In this document: piece after piece, positions 49,513 through 61,131 of the stretch
How the letters are laid out: each line of letters opens with the position of its first letter
Position numbering within the stretch: the stretch's first letter is position 1
Origin: Plasmodium brasilianum
Taxonomy: Eukaryota; Apicomplexa; Aconoidasida; Haemosporida; Plasmodiidae
Reading direction: 5' to 3'
DNA: 64,000 nt
NCBI RefSeq assembly: GCF_023973825.1
Contig: NC_090123.1
Span: 727,501-791,500 of the forward strand
Position numbers and translations under genes: made by a program
The notes under the pieces: model-generated
Told to the model about the DNA's origin: nothing
Seen by the model: the letters and a program-made list of their open reading frames with translations, nothing else
Database searches by the model: none

Positions 49513-52500
49513 ATATCTCTTGTGTTATAGTTCCTTTTTAACCCACTCTTACTATTCCGTTATTTCTTTTTCTTTTTTTTTTTACTATGTACAATCAGCA
49601 AGTTTATGTTTTTCTCTTTTTCGCTTTCTCCTTTGTTTATTATATTACCAGCTAGCAGGCTTAGTGTTTTTCCTACTATTTTGCCAACTAGTACGCTTAG
49701 AGTTTTTCCTGCTAATTAGCCTCGTATATTTTGTGCTTCTTTGCTACGTATTTTTCCTATTCCTTTGTTTACTCTTCTTTTTTTTTTTTTTTTTTTTTTT
49801 TTTATTAAAATAAATTGCGTATATATTTTAGCAGTAACCTCGTTAACATTTCATAGCAAAGCTGTTCATGTTTTTCAGAAAAATTTCAAGGGTCAAGGGT
49901 GAATGTTATAATGAAGAAAGGTCATATTACCATATGAAAATGAATGAAATTTTTTGTTCGGTCAAAAAGAAAAAACTGAACAAGAAAAATTAAAAAAAAA
50001 AAATTTTAATATTATATCCGAGAGCGGCGTATGCACATGTATGTGGTATGTATATGTTCTTATATAGCATGCATACTTACTGCATGCTAGAACATAACAT
50101 GTACGAATATGGTACGTATGCTTACGAGAGGTATGCTTCTGGGAGGTATGCTTCTGGGAGGTATGCTTCTGGGAGGTATGCTTCTGGGAGGTATGCTTCT
50201 GGGAGGTATGTGTATAGAAGGTATGCGTATTGAAGGTATGCGTATTGAAGGTATGCGTGTTGAAGGTATGCGTATTGGAGGTATGCGTATTGGAGGTATG
50301 CGTATTGCGTGTATGCTTGTGGCGTGTTCGTATATACCATATATTAAGTACATATACATAGTGATTGCTCCTAGCTATTACTAGCATTCACATAGCCGAA
50401 TTATAATAAAATTATGTGCAAAAAAAAATATAGTAATCAAAAATATGTGTTACGTGAAATAACTATGTTGAGTCAAGTAAGATTATTTTTCAGGAGAGGA
50501 GAGGGGGAGCAAACAAAAATATAAAGGAAAATACCGCTTTAAAAATAGGATAACGAAAATTTTAATATTGTGCATGAGATAGTTTCCTTCCCATTAGTTT
50601 GCATAGCTTTGCTTTGTTTTGTTTCTTCTTTCTCTTTTCACTTTTTTTTTATTTTTCATTTTTCTCTTTTTTTTTTTTTTTTTTTTATTGTCTTAAAATG
50701 GACTAAATTTAGAAAAAAATATTTCAGGAAATATTTCGTCATAAAATTTGTTAAGCGTTTTGTTAATTATATTGTTATAAATTTTTCTAAGCACTTTGTT
50801 AAACACTTAGTTAAATGTTTCGTTCTCAAATTAATGCACGTACAATGATGTCTTTAAGAATGCGAAATTCGAAATATAACCTTGTCGCGTTAAGAACATA
50901 TACATAGGTATGAGCATATAGATATACGTATACATATATATATATATGTGTGCCCATATCTATCTATGTATGTGTATACTCTAATGTGTAGCAAAATAAA
51001 AAACAATGATGCTCGTAATTTTTATTTGCTCCTTACGTTTTTCATAATTTTTACATTCCTTTGTGAGATCTAATAAATATGTAAATTGCTGATTCTTCTG
51101 AACGTTCAGACATATAATGAGCCAATTTTTTAAAAGAAATTTTTTAAAAATACATTTTTTAAATCCATTTTAGGAAAAAAAGATATACATATGTGTATGC
51201 ATGTATGCATGTATGTATATATAAATACATATATTTATGTGAACAAAGATTTTTATTTTTTTTTGTTTTCATAAAATATTAACTGTACAATTCCTAGTGC
51301 GTATTTTTATTTGTGTAAAGGAGCATATATAAAAAAAGGTTTATACTTTCACCGATTTATAAGACTTTCATATATTTTAATAATAGTAACAGTACAATGC
51401 AATATTCATATTAGCTGTATCCTGGTTATACATATTCTATATCAACTCGTTATATCATTATGGTAATGTCATATACTTTTATGCAACAAAGGCTTATATA
51501 AGCATTTTCACCATATGTTCACTTTGTCGTAAGCTTATAAACAGTTACATGATCCTACATATACATGTACATACATATATACATAGTATTATGAAGGAAA
51601 ACTTTAAGTATGTGTAAAATGCATGAAGATGTTTATTCCATGCACATTTTCCATCCGTCTACTTTGCCCGTTTACGCACAAAAATGAATAAAAATTAACA
51701 GGAAGTGGGGATGGAATTAATTTAAAACGAAAAAATAAAAAAAAAATAAAAAAATTCAAATATAAATATAAATATAAACATATACACATACATAAACAAA
51801 AATAGTTTTATTTATATTATCTGGATATATGAGATATGTACGTGTCAGTTTATTTTTTGTAAGATTAAATTATGTTAAATAAAAAATTGCCATTCTTTAA
51901 TACATTGTGAAGGACGTAAATTTCGTCTATATCCCTTGTGTTTTTCATTTTAATGAAAAAAAAAAAAAAAAATGAATTCGATAAAACATATAGATAAACT
52001 GGGTAAAGAACGATCTCTCGTTTTTTCCCCTACATATTTAATGAGACCTGCTATGGGCAAAGGTATATAAATGTACACATATATGCTTACATACATAACA
52101 AGTATATAATTATGTACTTACAAATATATGGCAATATACTCCTTTTAAAAATCCTTTCAATCGTTCTAATGCAAAATGTATAACTACATGTATCACATGA
52201 GTTCATAAATAAAGATATAAAACTTGTATGGGAGAAAAATATATAGACTTAAAAAAAATTTTAGCTCTCCTATATTTACCCTATATATATATCCGTTTTA
52301 CAGTGCCACATATGAACACGTGTAACATCTTTGACCATTTTTGTATTCGTTTTATTACACCTATTTTACACAAACATTAGAGAATAAACACGTTCCGTTT
52401 TACTTTTTTTACATGTTTTTACCTGTTTTGGCTTCTTTATCTGCTTTACTTCTTTATCTGCTTTACTTCTTTATCTGCTTTACTGCTTTATCTGCTTTAC

Positions 52501-53031
52501 TGCTTTATCTGCTTTACTTCTTTCGCGCTTTTTAATTCTTTTTAAACCAGTTAATAATTATCATGCGAATGTGGTGAAGTGGGCATATGGAAATTTTTAA
52601 AAGGCATATATTTTCGTTAAATAATCTTTAATTATTATAAACATGTATGTATACTTCACATACATACTACTGATATATGAACATATGAATGAAGCATTAT
52701 TCGACATTATTCGTCTGTACAAGTAATAAATTTCAAATTAAAATTTTATATATAATTTACTTCTCATTGTCTATATATTATATTCTCTTAAATGGTACAT
52801 ACATTTTGTGGAGTACCATTTTTCACGTATACAATATTACGTACATGTGTACATACTTTCATACGTTTATGTACTTCTTAACCTTAATGAAAGAAACGGT
52901 ATAGAACTCATATTGGGCATATCCCTTAAAATGTCGATAATTACTAAAAAAAAGTACAACCATAACTGCAATTATTTTTTTATTTAAATATTTTACAGCA
53001 CACGTAAAAATGATATGTACGTACGTGTATA

Positions 53032-53099
<68 letters not shown>

Positions 53100-54259
53100 A
53101 CGACTCTATATAATAATATGCAGATATATTCATATACGACGATAATAAGAGTATAATTATAGTGTGGTACATTTTTCCTGTTTTATATAACACATTTTAT
53201 TTTCTTAAATAAAATTAAAATTAAAATTATTAATGTGCATTATAGGATGGGTATTAGTACAGTAAGTAAGCTTTTTAAAATATTATTTTATACATTCTAT
53301 TTATATTATAAAAAAGAAAAGAGCTAAAAAACGAAAATGACAAATAAAAAGCGTCAATAAATCATTATTCTTTTATTTTGTTCAAATTATATTTAATTTT
53401 TTTTTTTTTTTTTATTTTTTCCATTTTTTCTTATTCCATTTTCTTCCATTTTTTCAATTTTTTCTTATTCCATTTTCTTTCATTTTTTCATTTTTATTTT
53501 TTCCGTTTTATCTTCCATTTTTTCATTTTTTTTTTTTCCGTTTTATCTTCCATTTTTTCATTTTTTTCTTTTTCCATTTTATCTTCTTCCAGTTTTTCTT
53601 TATATTATTTTCATTTGTTCAACAATTTTTCCTTTTTTTTTTTTTTTTTTTATTATACCATAACGTTATACACTGCATAAAATAATAATTGTTTTTATCA
53701 TGTAGAAACGAATGTTCCATTTCGTTATAATATGTATGGTAAATTGATATATAAACTCTATGCACATATATATAAAAATTAAAATGAAGATATAATACAA
53801 AATATATTGTGTATATATGCGAATATATGCGTATTCGTAATGTATACATATATCTATATCAAGTGTAAAAATATTTTATTATACAAAACAATTTTATAAA
53901 AAATTTAGAAATAATGAATGACATATCTGCATCGGGGTATTCACATTTACATTGAGTAAAACAATCTGTTTTTTATTATTATATTTATTTTTACCTGTAT
54001 ACATATATTTAAACATATATACATATTGAAACATATATACATATTGAAACATATATGCATATTAAAACATACATATTAAAACATAAATACATATTTTTAT
54101 TTTTTTTTTTATATATTATAAAATTTTGTTTATAAATTTATTTTTTTAATAGTCACTAATTGGTTATTCAAGATAAAGTAATATATATGTATATATATAT
54201 ACGTATGTATATAATATATATTTAAATATAATTAAATTAAAACAAAAGCTGCAATCGCT

Positions 54260-54293
<34 letters not shown>

Positions 54294-54735
54294 TATATTT
54301 GACTAAAAAGGAACTATTCAAGTACATATTTATGTACGTCCGAGTTTTTTTTTTTTTTTATAAATGACTGTAAATTATAAAAAAAAGAAAAGAAAATTAT
54401 TAATTTTAATAAGTGAAGAGATAGCAGTTAACAGTTGAAAGTTAAAAAAATTATAAGTAGTTTTCATTAAAAGCCTGCACGTCAGTCAGAAATTTTTTTC
54501 TCGTATTTGTAACAAGTTCATACACATATATATATATGTACGATCATATATATATATTTATGTTTATACATTTATATGTATTCATTCATATATATTTATA
54601 TATATACATTTATAAATATATTACGCGCAAAATTAAGCGAATTAATGTAATAAAAATAAAAAAGCGAAATACAACAGAATAACATTACCAAGTTATATAA
54701 AACATTTTTAAGAAAAATAATTAGATAAAAGTAAA
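49180..54735. other. Long divergent intergenic region between SPT16 and the SR protein
   Basis: 5.5 kb with no supported gene, the longest gap in the window; it holds both promoters. Contents: (TA)n at 49477-49506, T-runs at 49781-49803 and 50669-50688, a 15-bp minisatellite at 50120-50320, 17-bp CTGCTTTACTTCTTTAT repeats at 52430-52520, (TA)n at 53058-53092, T/C-rich repeats at 53390-53600, CATATATACATATTGAAA repeats at 54010-54075 and (TA)n at 54262-54292. Frames here are short and low-complexity. Confidence 0.55.
50120..50320. repeat. 15-bp minisatellite with two unit families
   Basis: About five units of GTATGCTTCTGGGAG, a transition unit, then about seven units of the GTATGCGTATTGAAG/GGAG type, with constant 15-bp spacing. 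Because 15 is a multiple of three, it is open in several frames on both strands; no real gene is indicated. Confidence 0.9.
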
Positions 54736-55991
54736 ATGGTTATGCGTGATAGTTTATCAAGAATTTATGTCGGTAATTTACCATCTCATGTAACATCAAG
54801 AGATGTAGAAAATGAGTTTCGTAAATACGGTACTATAGTAAAATGTGATATCAAAAAAACAGTATCAGGGGCTGCTTTTGCATTTATAGAATTTGAAGAT
54901 GCGAGGGATGCAGCAGATGCAATAAAAGAAAAAGATGGCTGTGATTTTGGAGGCAATAAACTAAGAGTGGAAGTTCCATTTAATGCAAGAGATAATGGCA
55001 AATATAATTCTAGAGGCGGTAGAGGAATGATGAGTAGAGGAGTTAAATCGAGAAGAGGAAAATACGTCGTTGAAGTAATAACAAATATATAATATATAAT
55101 TATTTTTTACGCGAAAAGTGGATTTACATTTGTGTATAATTTACGTACCTGTATGTACAAACGTACAATGCATTATGGGCACTATATGGGCGTGCACATA
55201 TATATATATATACTTATGTATACGTGTAAGTATGTGTGTATGTACTTATATGTGTTTGTACGTATGGCCCTGTTAAGGCACTTTTTTTTTACGTTTTTTT
55301 ATTTTATTATTTTTTCATTTTTGTCATATTTGTCATTTTTGTCATATTTGTCATTTTTGTCATTTTTGTCATACTTTTCATTTTTGCCTTTTCTGCCGTT
55401 CCACAGGTTTCTGGGTTGCCTCTGTCAGGTAGCTGGCAAGATTTAAAAGATCACTTAAGAGATGCGGGGGAATGTGGGCATGCGGATGTTTTCAAAAATG
55501 GTACAGGTGAAGTATCTTTTTTTCATAAAGAAGATATGCTTGAAGCTATTGAAAAGTTTAACGGGTCTACTTTTAGATCACATGAAGGAGAAAAAACAAA
55601 AATAACAATAAGACAGAAAAAGACATCATGGCGTCGAGATGAAGGAGGATATGGTAGATACAATAGTAGAAATAGAAGTTATTCAAGTAGAAGTTACTCA
55701 AGAAGTGACAAGAGGTCGTATACTAGAAGTAGAAGCAGAAGTTATAGCAGTAGAAGCTATAGTAGAAGCCGAAGCAGAAGTGGAAGCTCAAGTAGCAGAA
55801 GTAGAAGTAGAAGTATGGATAGAAGAAGAGATGCTTATGATAAAAAAAGAAGTTATTCTAGAAGTTTATCATACCAAGAAAGAAGAAGAAATAATAGATC
55901 AATATCTAAATCTGGATCCAGGTCTGGGTCGAGATCTGAGTCTAGATCAGTTTCTAGATCCTCCTCATGGTCACATAAAAGAAGACATTAG
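54736..55991 (+). CDS. SRSF1-like serine/arginine-rich splicing factor
   Basis: Nuclear SR protein that binds pre-mRNA and promotes exon recognition. Exons 54736-55074 and 55407-55991, phase 0, about 307 residues. RRM1 (residues 9-84) has RIYVGNLP as RNP2 and AAFAFIEFED as RNP1. A Gly/Arg hinge follows (SRGGRGMMSRGVKSRRG). The intron falls at the start of the pseudo-RRM (VVE|VSGLPLSG), which carries the invariant SWQDLKDHLRDAG of SRSF1-type second RRMs, then ADVFKNGTGEVSF and FRSHEGE. The RS domain covers the last 100 residues. Retaining the intron would add VITNI and a stop, giving an RRM1-only protein of 118 residues. I recall the P. falciparum orthologue as SR1, linked to alternative splicing. 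Confidence 0.95.
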
Positions 55992-56438
55992 ATGTTTATG
56001 TTTTATGTAAAAGGGAAATTAAAATATCATTGAAAATGCATATAATTTACGTAATTTTTGTATGTAAAAAAATTTATGTATATGTATACATATATTTTTT
56101 ACATGGAATAAAGACATTTATTTATAGTAAACTTGTGTATAATTTAAATTAGGTATAATTTTTTTTTTTTTTCCTTTTTTTATTTTAAGATCAACTTTTC
56201 AAAACGGAAGTTTTATCAGGCACATTATGTGTGTAGAAATGTGTGTACGTATATGTACATGTTTGTGTATATGTACTTGTATATGTGTATGTGTATATAT
56301 ATGTAGATATGTAGATATATATATATATATGCATGTATTTTCCCCCAGTTTCATTATTTTACTTGCGTATATGATTACATTTATTTTAAAAATTTCTACA
56401 TATGTTAATTGTGTTTTATATGTATATATGTATGTATG

Positions 56439-56499
<61 letters not shown>

Positions 56500-57995
56500 G
56501 CGCATATACGTATAGACATTATAGTGACAAATAAATTGTATATTGCATATAATGTTTTATAAATTTTTTTTAAATAAATATTTATAAATAAAATAATCAC
56601 CAGCTTATATGTAAATTTTTTAAAATAGCATATAATATTTTACTTTTATGCCCAACCTTTATTTTGCCATCATGGAGTCCATTATAACCAAACAGCATAT
56701 CACTATCTGTATGATGTGATATACAAAGGATGTTCAGTATATTTTCCTAGCTATAAATACATGTTGACTAAGGTGCAGAAACTATTGTCTTAATTGTTTG
56801 AATTATGAAAGGATTTATTTCATATCATCCCTATCTAGAACGATATTTGTGGGGCGCTAATGGATTTTTAAAATGAAAAAAGCCGAAAGGTTTTTAAATG
56901 ATCATTTTGCATATATTCACCGTGAGCATATATATGCACGTAAGCACATGTGCCCCTTATGCCCGTATGTGCTTATGCCCTATATGTATATATATACAAG
57001 CATGTGAATAATTACTTTCCCGAATAAGGAAAAATGTATAGCTTAATAATACGTTGTAGAGTTGCAAACCGTTCTGTTACGTTTTTGCAGGAGCTTTAAA
57101 AAAAAAGCAAATATATTGAATTTTTTAATTCTTTGCTTCTTTTTTTTTTTTTTTTTTTTTTTTATAGTTTTTAATCTTTATCATTTTATTTTTAGTCTTT
57201 TTTAATTTGAGCATTTTATTATATCAAAAATGAATTGAATTAGCCTGAAATTTTTTTTGCACTGTTCCTTATTTTTTTATTTAGTTATGCAACATGCATA
57301 TACATACAACACTCCTTAATATATAAAATGTATGAATACCTAAATTGTTTACATATGTATCAGTATATATTTTACATTGTTAATGCAACTATAAAAAGTA
57401 GCTAGCTAGCTATTTTTTTTTTTTTTTTTTTTTTTTGTTTGGTTGTTTATAAAAAAATATTTTTTCATAAGTTTTTAATTTCATGTTAAGTAAAAACACA
57501 TAAAAAAAAAAAAAAAGGAAAAAGAAATTCCTTTTTAAATTTAATAACACTGTAGACATGTCATTCTTTAATACAAACTTTTTGACAGCTTGAACATATT
57601 ATTTTAAAAGGGTTAAAAATTTTTCTTAAACGTGTATATATTACCTGCATATATACTTGTATATATGTGTGTAATTTTTATGTTAAGGAGATTGCTTCTC
57701 TTTCGTTATTGCATACATATATATACATGTATATGTAGATATACATATATACATTCAGGTGCACACATACATATATATATATATATTACAAATTACGATG
57801 TGCACATCCAACTTGCGTAAAGCTTTTTCAATATTATTTAATAACATACACTGATTAACTCGCACTAGGAACTTTTATTATTCATTTGTTTTTAATTTAT
57901 TATCAATTTATTATTTTACATTATTTTTTATTCTATATTTTATATTATTTTTTTCTTCTCTTTACAAAGTGACTAGCGAATAGCACTTATGGACA
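55992..57995. other. Intergenic between the SR protein and the tectonin-like gene
   Basis: Same-strand spacer. Contains (TA)n at 56440-56486, T-runs at 57140-57163 and 57413-57436 and a moderately complex stretch at 56640-56870 in which I could not identify an RNA. No coding evidence. Confidence 0.55.
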
Positions 57996-60062
57996 ATGAG
58001 AAATATTAAAAGAAGAACTATTGCAAATTTAAACTATGATAGTAGTTCCATTGATACGAATATTCCTGATAAAGGGTCTAACACTTCATTGAGAAAAGGA
58101 CTACGTACAGGTAAACAGAACAAATCTACAAGTGATGATCCATCTGATGGAGAAAAAGAGTTAGGTGAAAATATTACAGAATTAAAATTGTCCTATATGA
58201 AAAAAAAAAAAAAAAAAAGTGCCTTAGATAAAAATGCTCATACAAGAACAAAGTCCATGTATCTAAGTGCTGTTGGGAATACACTAAGTCTAAAGAGGGG
58301 AAACACTTCATTACCGAAAACAAAGGGGAAAATAATGATGGCGTATCCTCACCTTGTTTCGAAATATTCTACGAACAACGTTAAACCCCAAATTGAAGAG
58401 AGTGTAAAGCAAGGGAAGGACCAAGAAGAAGAAAAAAAAAAAAAAAAAAAAGAAAAAGAAAAAGAAAAAGAAAAAGAAGTAGAAGATGAATATGGCGAAG
58501 TAGGGGATGTAAATAGCGAAGTAGGGGATGTAGATAGCGAAGTAGAAGATGTAAATAGCGAAGTAGAAGATGCAAATAGCGAAGTAGAAGATGTAAATAG
58601 CGAAGTAGAAGATGTAAATAGCGAAGTAGAAGATGTAAATAGCGAAGTAGAAGATGTAAATAGCGAAGTAGAGAATGCAAATAACGAAGTAGAAGATGTA
58701 AATAGCGAAGTAGAGAATGCAAATTACGAAGTTGAAAAAAAAAGTAACGAGGAAGAGGACAAGGAACAAAGCCATAGGAATGATGAAGGAAGAAGAAAAA
58801 AAATTAGTAGTAAAAGAGAATCGATATTTCAAAGGCTAGCCACAGCTAACACTATAAGTAGTAGCAACAAAATTGTAAATGAAAAGTTAAGGAAGCAATT
58901 TACCGAAAATATTTATTCGATTATGAAAATGGGTCCAACAAAATCCTTCAATGTGAAATTAGACAATAATATAACTTACTCTTCTTTCATGCCATACAAT
59001 AAAGCCCGAAAGTTAAATATGGAAAAAAAGTTAAATATAATGAAAGCAAAATCACAAATGTTAAAAATAGCAGAAAAGTATATGAGTACAGATAAAATGA
59101 AATCTTGCAAAATGATGGAAAGAAGGAATACGCAATCTTTAATTAAAAACATAAAATTAATTACAGAGGGGATAGAGGTTTGGGGGCCATTTCTGCCGAA
59201 GAAAAGAGAAGAAATAAAAGCGACAAGGAAGCTTGGATATGTTCCAAATTATCTGAAGGAAATAATAACAGAACGTGAGAAGTCAAACAACTGGGTAAAT
59301 GGCGAGCTGTGTGGGGAAATGGACAACATAACGAACGGCATAATGAGCAACAAATTTAATGGTGAGTCATGTAACAAGTCAAGAAACAATTTAACACAAG
59401 GAAAGAATGGAAAGATGGTGTTAAGAAAAAGCAGCGGAATGCAAGGTTTCACATTATTTGAAAATATGATAGCTCTTAATAATATTGGAAAGGTCTATGT
59501 ATGGGATGGGTATCAATGGAAGAACATAAAGATTTTATATGAATCTTTTTTATCCATAAGTACTACTAAAAATGGATATATAATATGCATTAATAGAAAA
59601 TTTAAACCAGGGTATTTAATGAATAATAAATATTTCCATAAAATGGATACATTTACAGATACATATTTTTTAAAAATAGTGACAAGTATTAAAAATAAAA
59701 TATGGGGTATAAATTTAAGAGGAGAATTACAAAAATGGAACAAGTATGAATGGAAAGAAGAAAAAAAAGCATATGGCATCTCTAAGTTAAAATCATTAGC
59801 ATTTGATAGAAATAATAAACTTTGGGTACTAGATCAACAAGACTATTTCTACATTTTTGATATAGAATATAACAATTGGATGCTCAAAAATATTAATGGG
59901 ACTAATATAAAAGATTTTGACTTTAATGAAAACAATTTTCTTGTTGCTGTTACAAATCATGGGATGATCAAAATTTACAAAAATAACAAGTGGATCAAAT
60001 ATGGCATATTGGCAGAAATGAAAATAGCAAGTTTTCATTTTATACGGAGAGTTGAGGAATAA
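57996..60062 (+). CDS. Conserved Plasmodium protein with tectonin-like C-terminus
   Basis: I do not recognise a named gene. Single exon, 688 residues. The N-terminal third is basic and low in complexity (poly-Lys near 68-74), followed by about ten copies of a seven-residue acidic repeat, EVEDVNS (residues 160-245). The middle (310-430) is helical and basic, with ARKLNMEKKLNIMKAKSQML. The C-terminal 205 residues carry repeated Trp motifs spaced like tectonin/beta-propeller blades: GKVYVWDGYQWKNI, KIWGINLRGELQKWNKYEWK, NKLWVLDQQDYFYIFD then NNWMLKNING, and HGMIKIYKNNKWIKYG. This suggests at least half a propeller, used for protein or sugar binding. An out-of-frame ATG at 57987 precedes the start, so a spliced leader exon is possible. 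Confidence 0.8.
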   Translation: MRNIKRRTIANLNYDSSSIDTNIPDKGSNTSLRKGLRTGKQNKSTSDDPSDGEKELGENITELKLSYMKKKKKKSALDKNAHTRTKSMYLSAVGNTLSLKRGNTSLPKTKGKIMMAYPHLVSKYSTNNVKPQIEESVKQGKDQEEEKKKKKKEKEKEKEKEVEDEYGEVGDVNSEVGDVDSEVEDVNSEVEDANSEVEDVNSEVEDVNSEVEDVNSEVEDVNSEVENANNEVEDVNSEVENANYEVEKKSNEEEDKEQSHRNDEGRRKKISSKRESIFQRLATANTISSSNKIVNEKLRKQFTENIYSIMKMGPTKSFNVKLDNNITYSSFMPYNKARKLNMEKKLNIMKAKSQMLKIAEKYMSTDKMKSCKMMERRNTQSLIKNIKLITEGIEVWGPFLPKKREEIKATRKLGYVPNYLKEIITEREKSNNWVNGELCGEMDNITNGIMSNKFNGESCNKSRNNLTQGKNGKMVLRKSSGMQGFTLFENMIALNNIGKVYVWDGYQWKNIKILYESFLSISTTKNGYIICINRKFKPGYLMNNKYFHKMDTFTDTYFLKIVTSIKNKIWGINLRGELQKWNKYEWKEEKKAYGISKLKSLAFDRNNKLWVLDQQDYFYIFDIEYNNWMLKNINGTNIKDFDFNENNFLVAVTNHGMIKIYKNNKWIKYGILAEMKIASFHFIRRVEE
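58494..58725. repeat. 21-bp coding repeat (EVEDVNS)
   Basis: About eleven 21-bp units of GAAGTAGAAGATGTAAATAG-type sequence, in frame and acidic, within the tectonin-like gene. Confidence 0.9.
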
Positions 60063-60139
60063 TCATCCTAATAGGGTGTGGGGCATGAATATCAGAAATG
60101 GGAAATGAGGCATGGTACAGAACAAACGAAGAGTAATAA

Positions 60140-60176
<37 letters not shown>

Positions 60177-61100
60177 AAAAATATATAAATAACCAAACTT
60201 TAAAGGTGACACACTGAATAATATAATTTTCCCATTACTGTTTTTTCCTACTTCCAAATGACTTTTCTCCTCCCTTTTCATTTATTAACATACTATATTT
60301 CTTCTCAATTTTTTCTTTTTTACTATTTGTACGGGTACACTAATAATACATTATCTGCTTTATTTATTTGGTATAAAATATAAAATAAAATAAAATAATT
60401 CCCAAAAGGTGTATTATATTTTTTCGAAACCAGAAGTAGATAATATAGTAGAAAAATAAAATTTATTTTTTAAATTATAAAAAAGATACGAAATTACAAA
60501 ATTATAAGGTAATTATTTTATTTTTTTTTTTTCATACGATTCTGCAACACGCATATCCATATGTTGTTCGTTCCTTGCTCTACCGTTTGATAAATATATA
60601 TATACACACATATATATATACATATTTAACGCATTTTTCTTGTATCCCTTTTACCGATTTAACGCTACAAAGTTGTTTTATCAGCATTTCGTTTTATTAC
60701 TTTTGCATATATCATGGCAAATATTTCACTCCTTGGGCAAAATACTTTTTTTTCCTCATACATCTTAGTGATCGCGTCTTCTGCATATTCCGCGTGAACT
60801 TCATATCTACTTATTTATTTATGTTTCTATCTATTTATGTTTCTATCCATTTATGTATGTTTCTGTTTTACATTATTTTATTTTATTTTTCCGTCGTTTT
60901 CCGCCATTGTTCCTTTTCATCAGGCCAAATAAAACTCGCAAAATGCACAACTCAACTTCCGTTTGATGACAAAATGGGAAAAAATTAATTCGTTCGTAAT
61001 TTTATTGTTCTTTATTTTTTTCATTTTAAATATAGTTTTTTTATCTATGTAATTAGAAGAAGCGGCACATTGAACACTGCCTGTCGTGCATTTTTTATTA

Positions 61101-61129
<29 letters not shown>
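60063..61129. other. Intergenic between the tectonin-like gene and the 61130 gene
   Basis: An A-run of about 31 bp (60141-60171) near the 3' end of the upstream gene and a T-run of 26 bp (61102-61127) directly before the next ATG. The hydrophobic frame at 60575-60988 has no family features. Confidence 0.6.

Positions 61130-61131
<2 letters not shown>

Noticed and set aside
49962..50387. Thr/His- and Pro-repeat frames on the minus strand and Gly/Met repeats on the plus strand
   Set aside because: 15-bp minisatellite open in several frames; no start context or family features.
55639..56010. Glu/Val-rich frame in the SR gene
   Set aside because: Shifted frame of the Ser/Arg repeat; the correct frame gives a proper RS domain.
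56640..56870. Moderately complex stretch considered as snoRNA or snRNA
   Set aside because: No convincing C/D boxes, H/ACA pair or Sm site could be placed by eye.
60575..60988. 137-codon frame before the 61130 gene
   Set aside because: Low-complexity Tyr/Phe/Ile composition typical of AT-rich spacer; no recognised motif.
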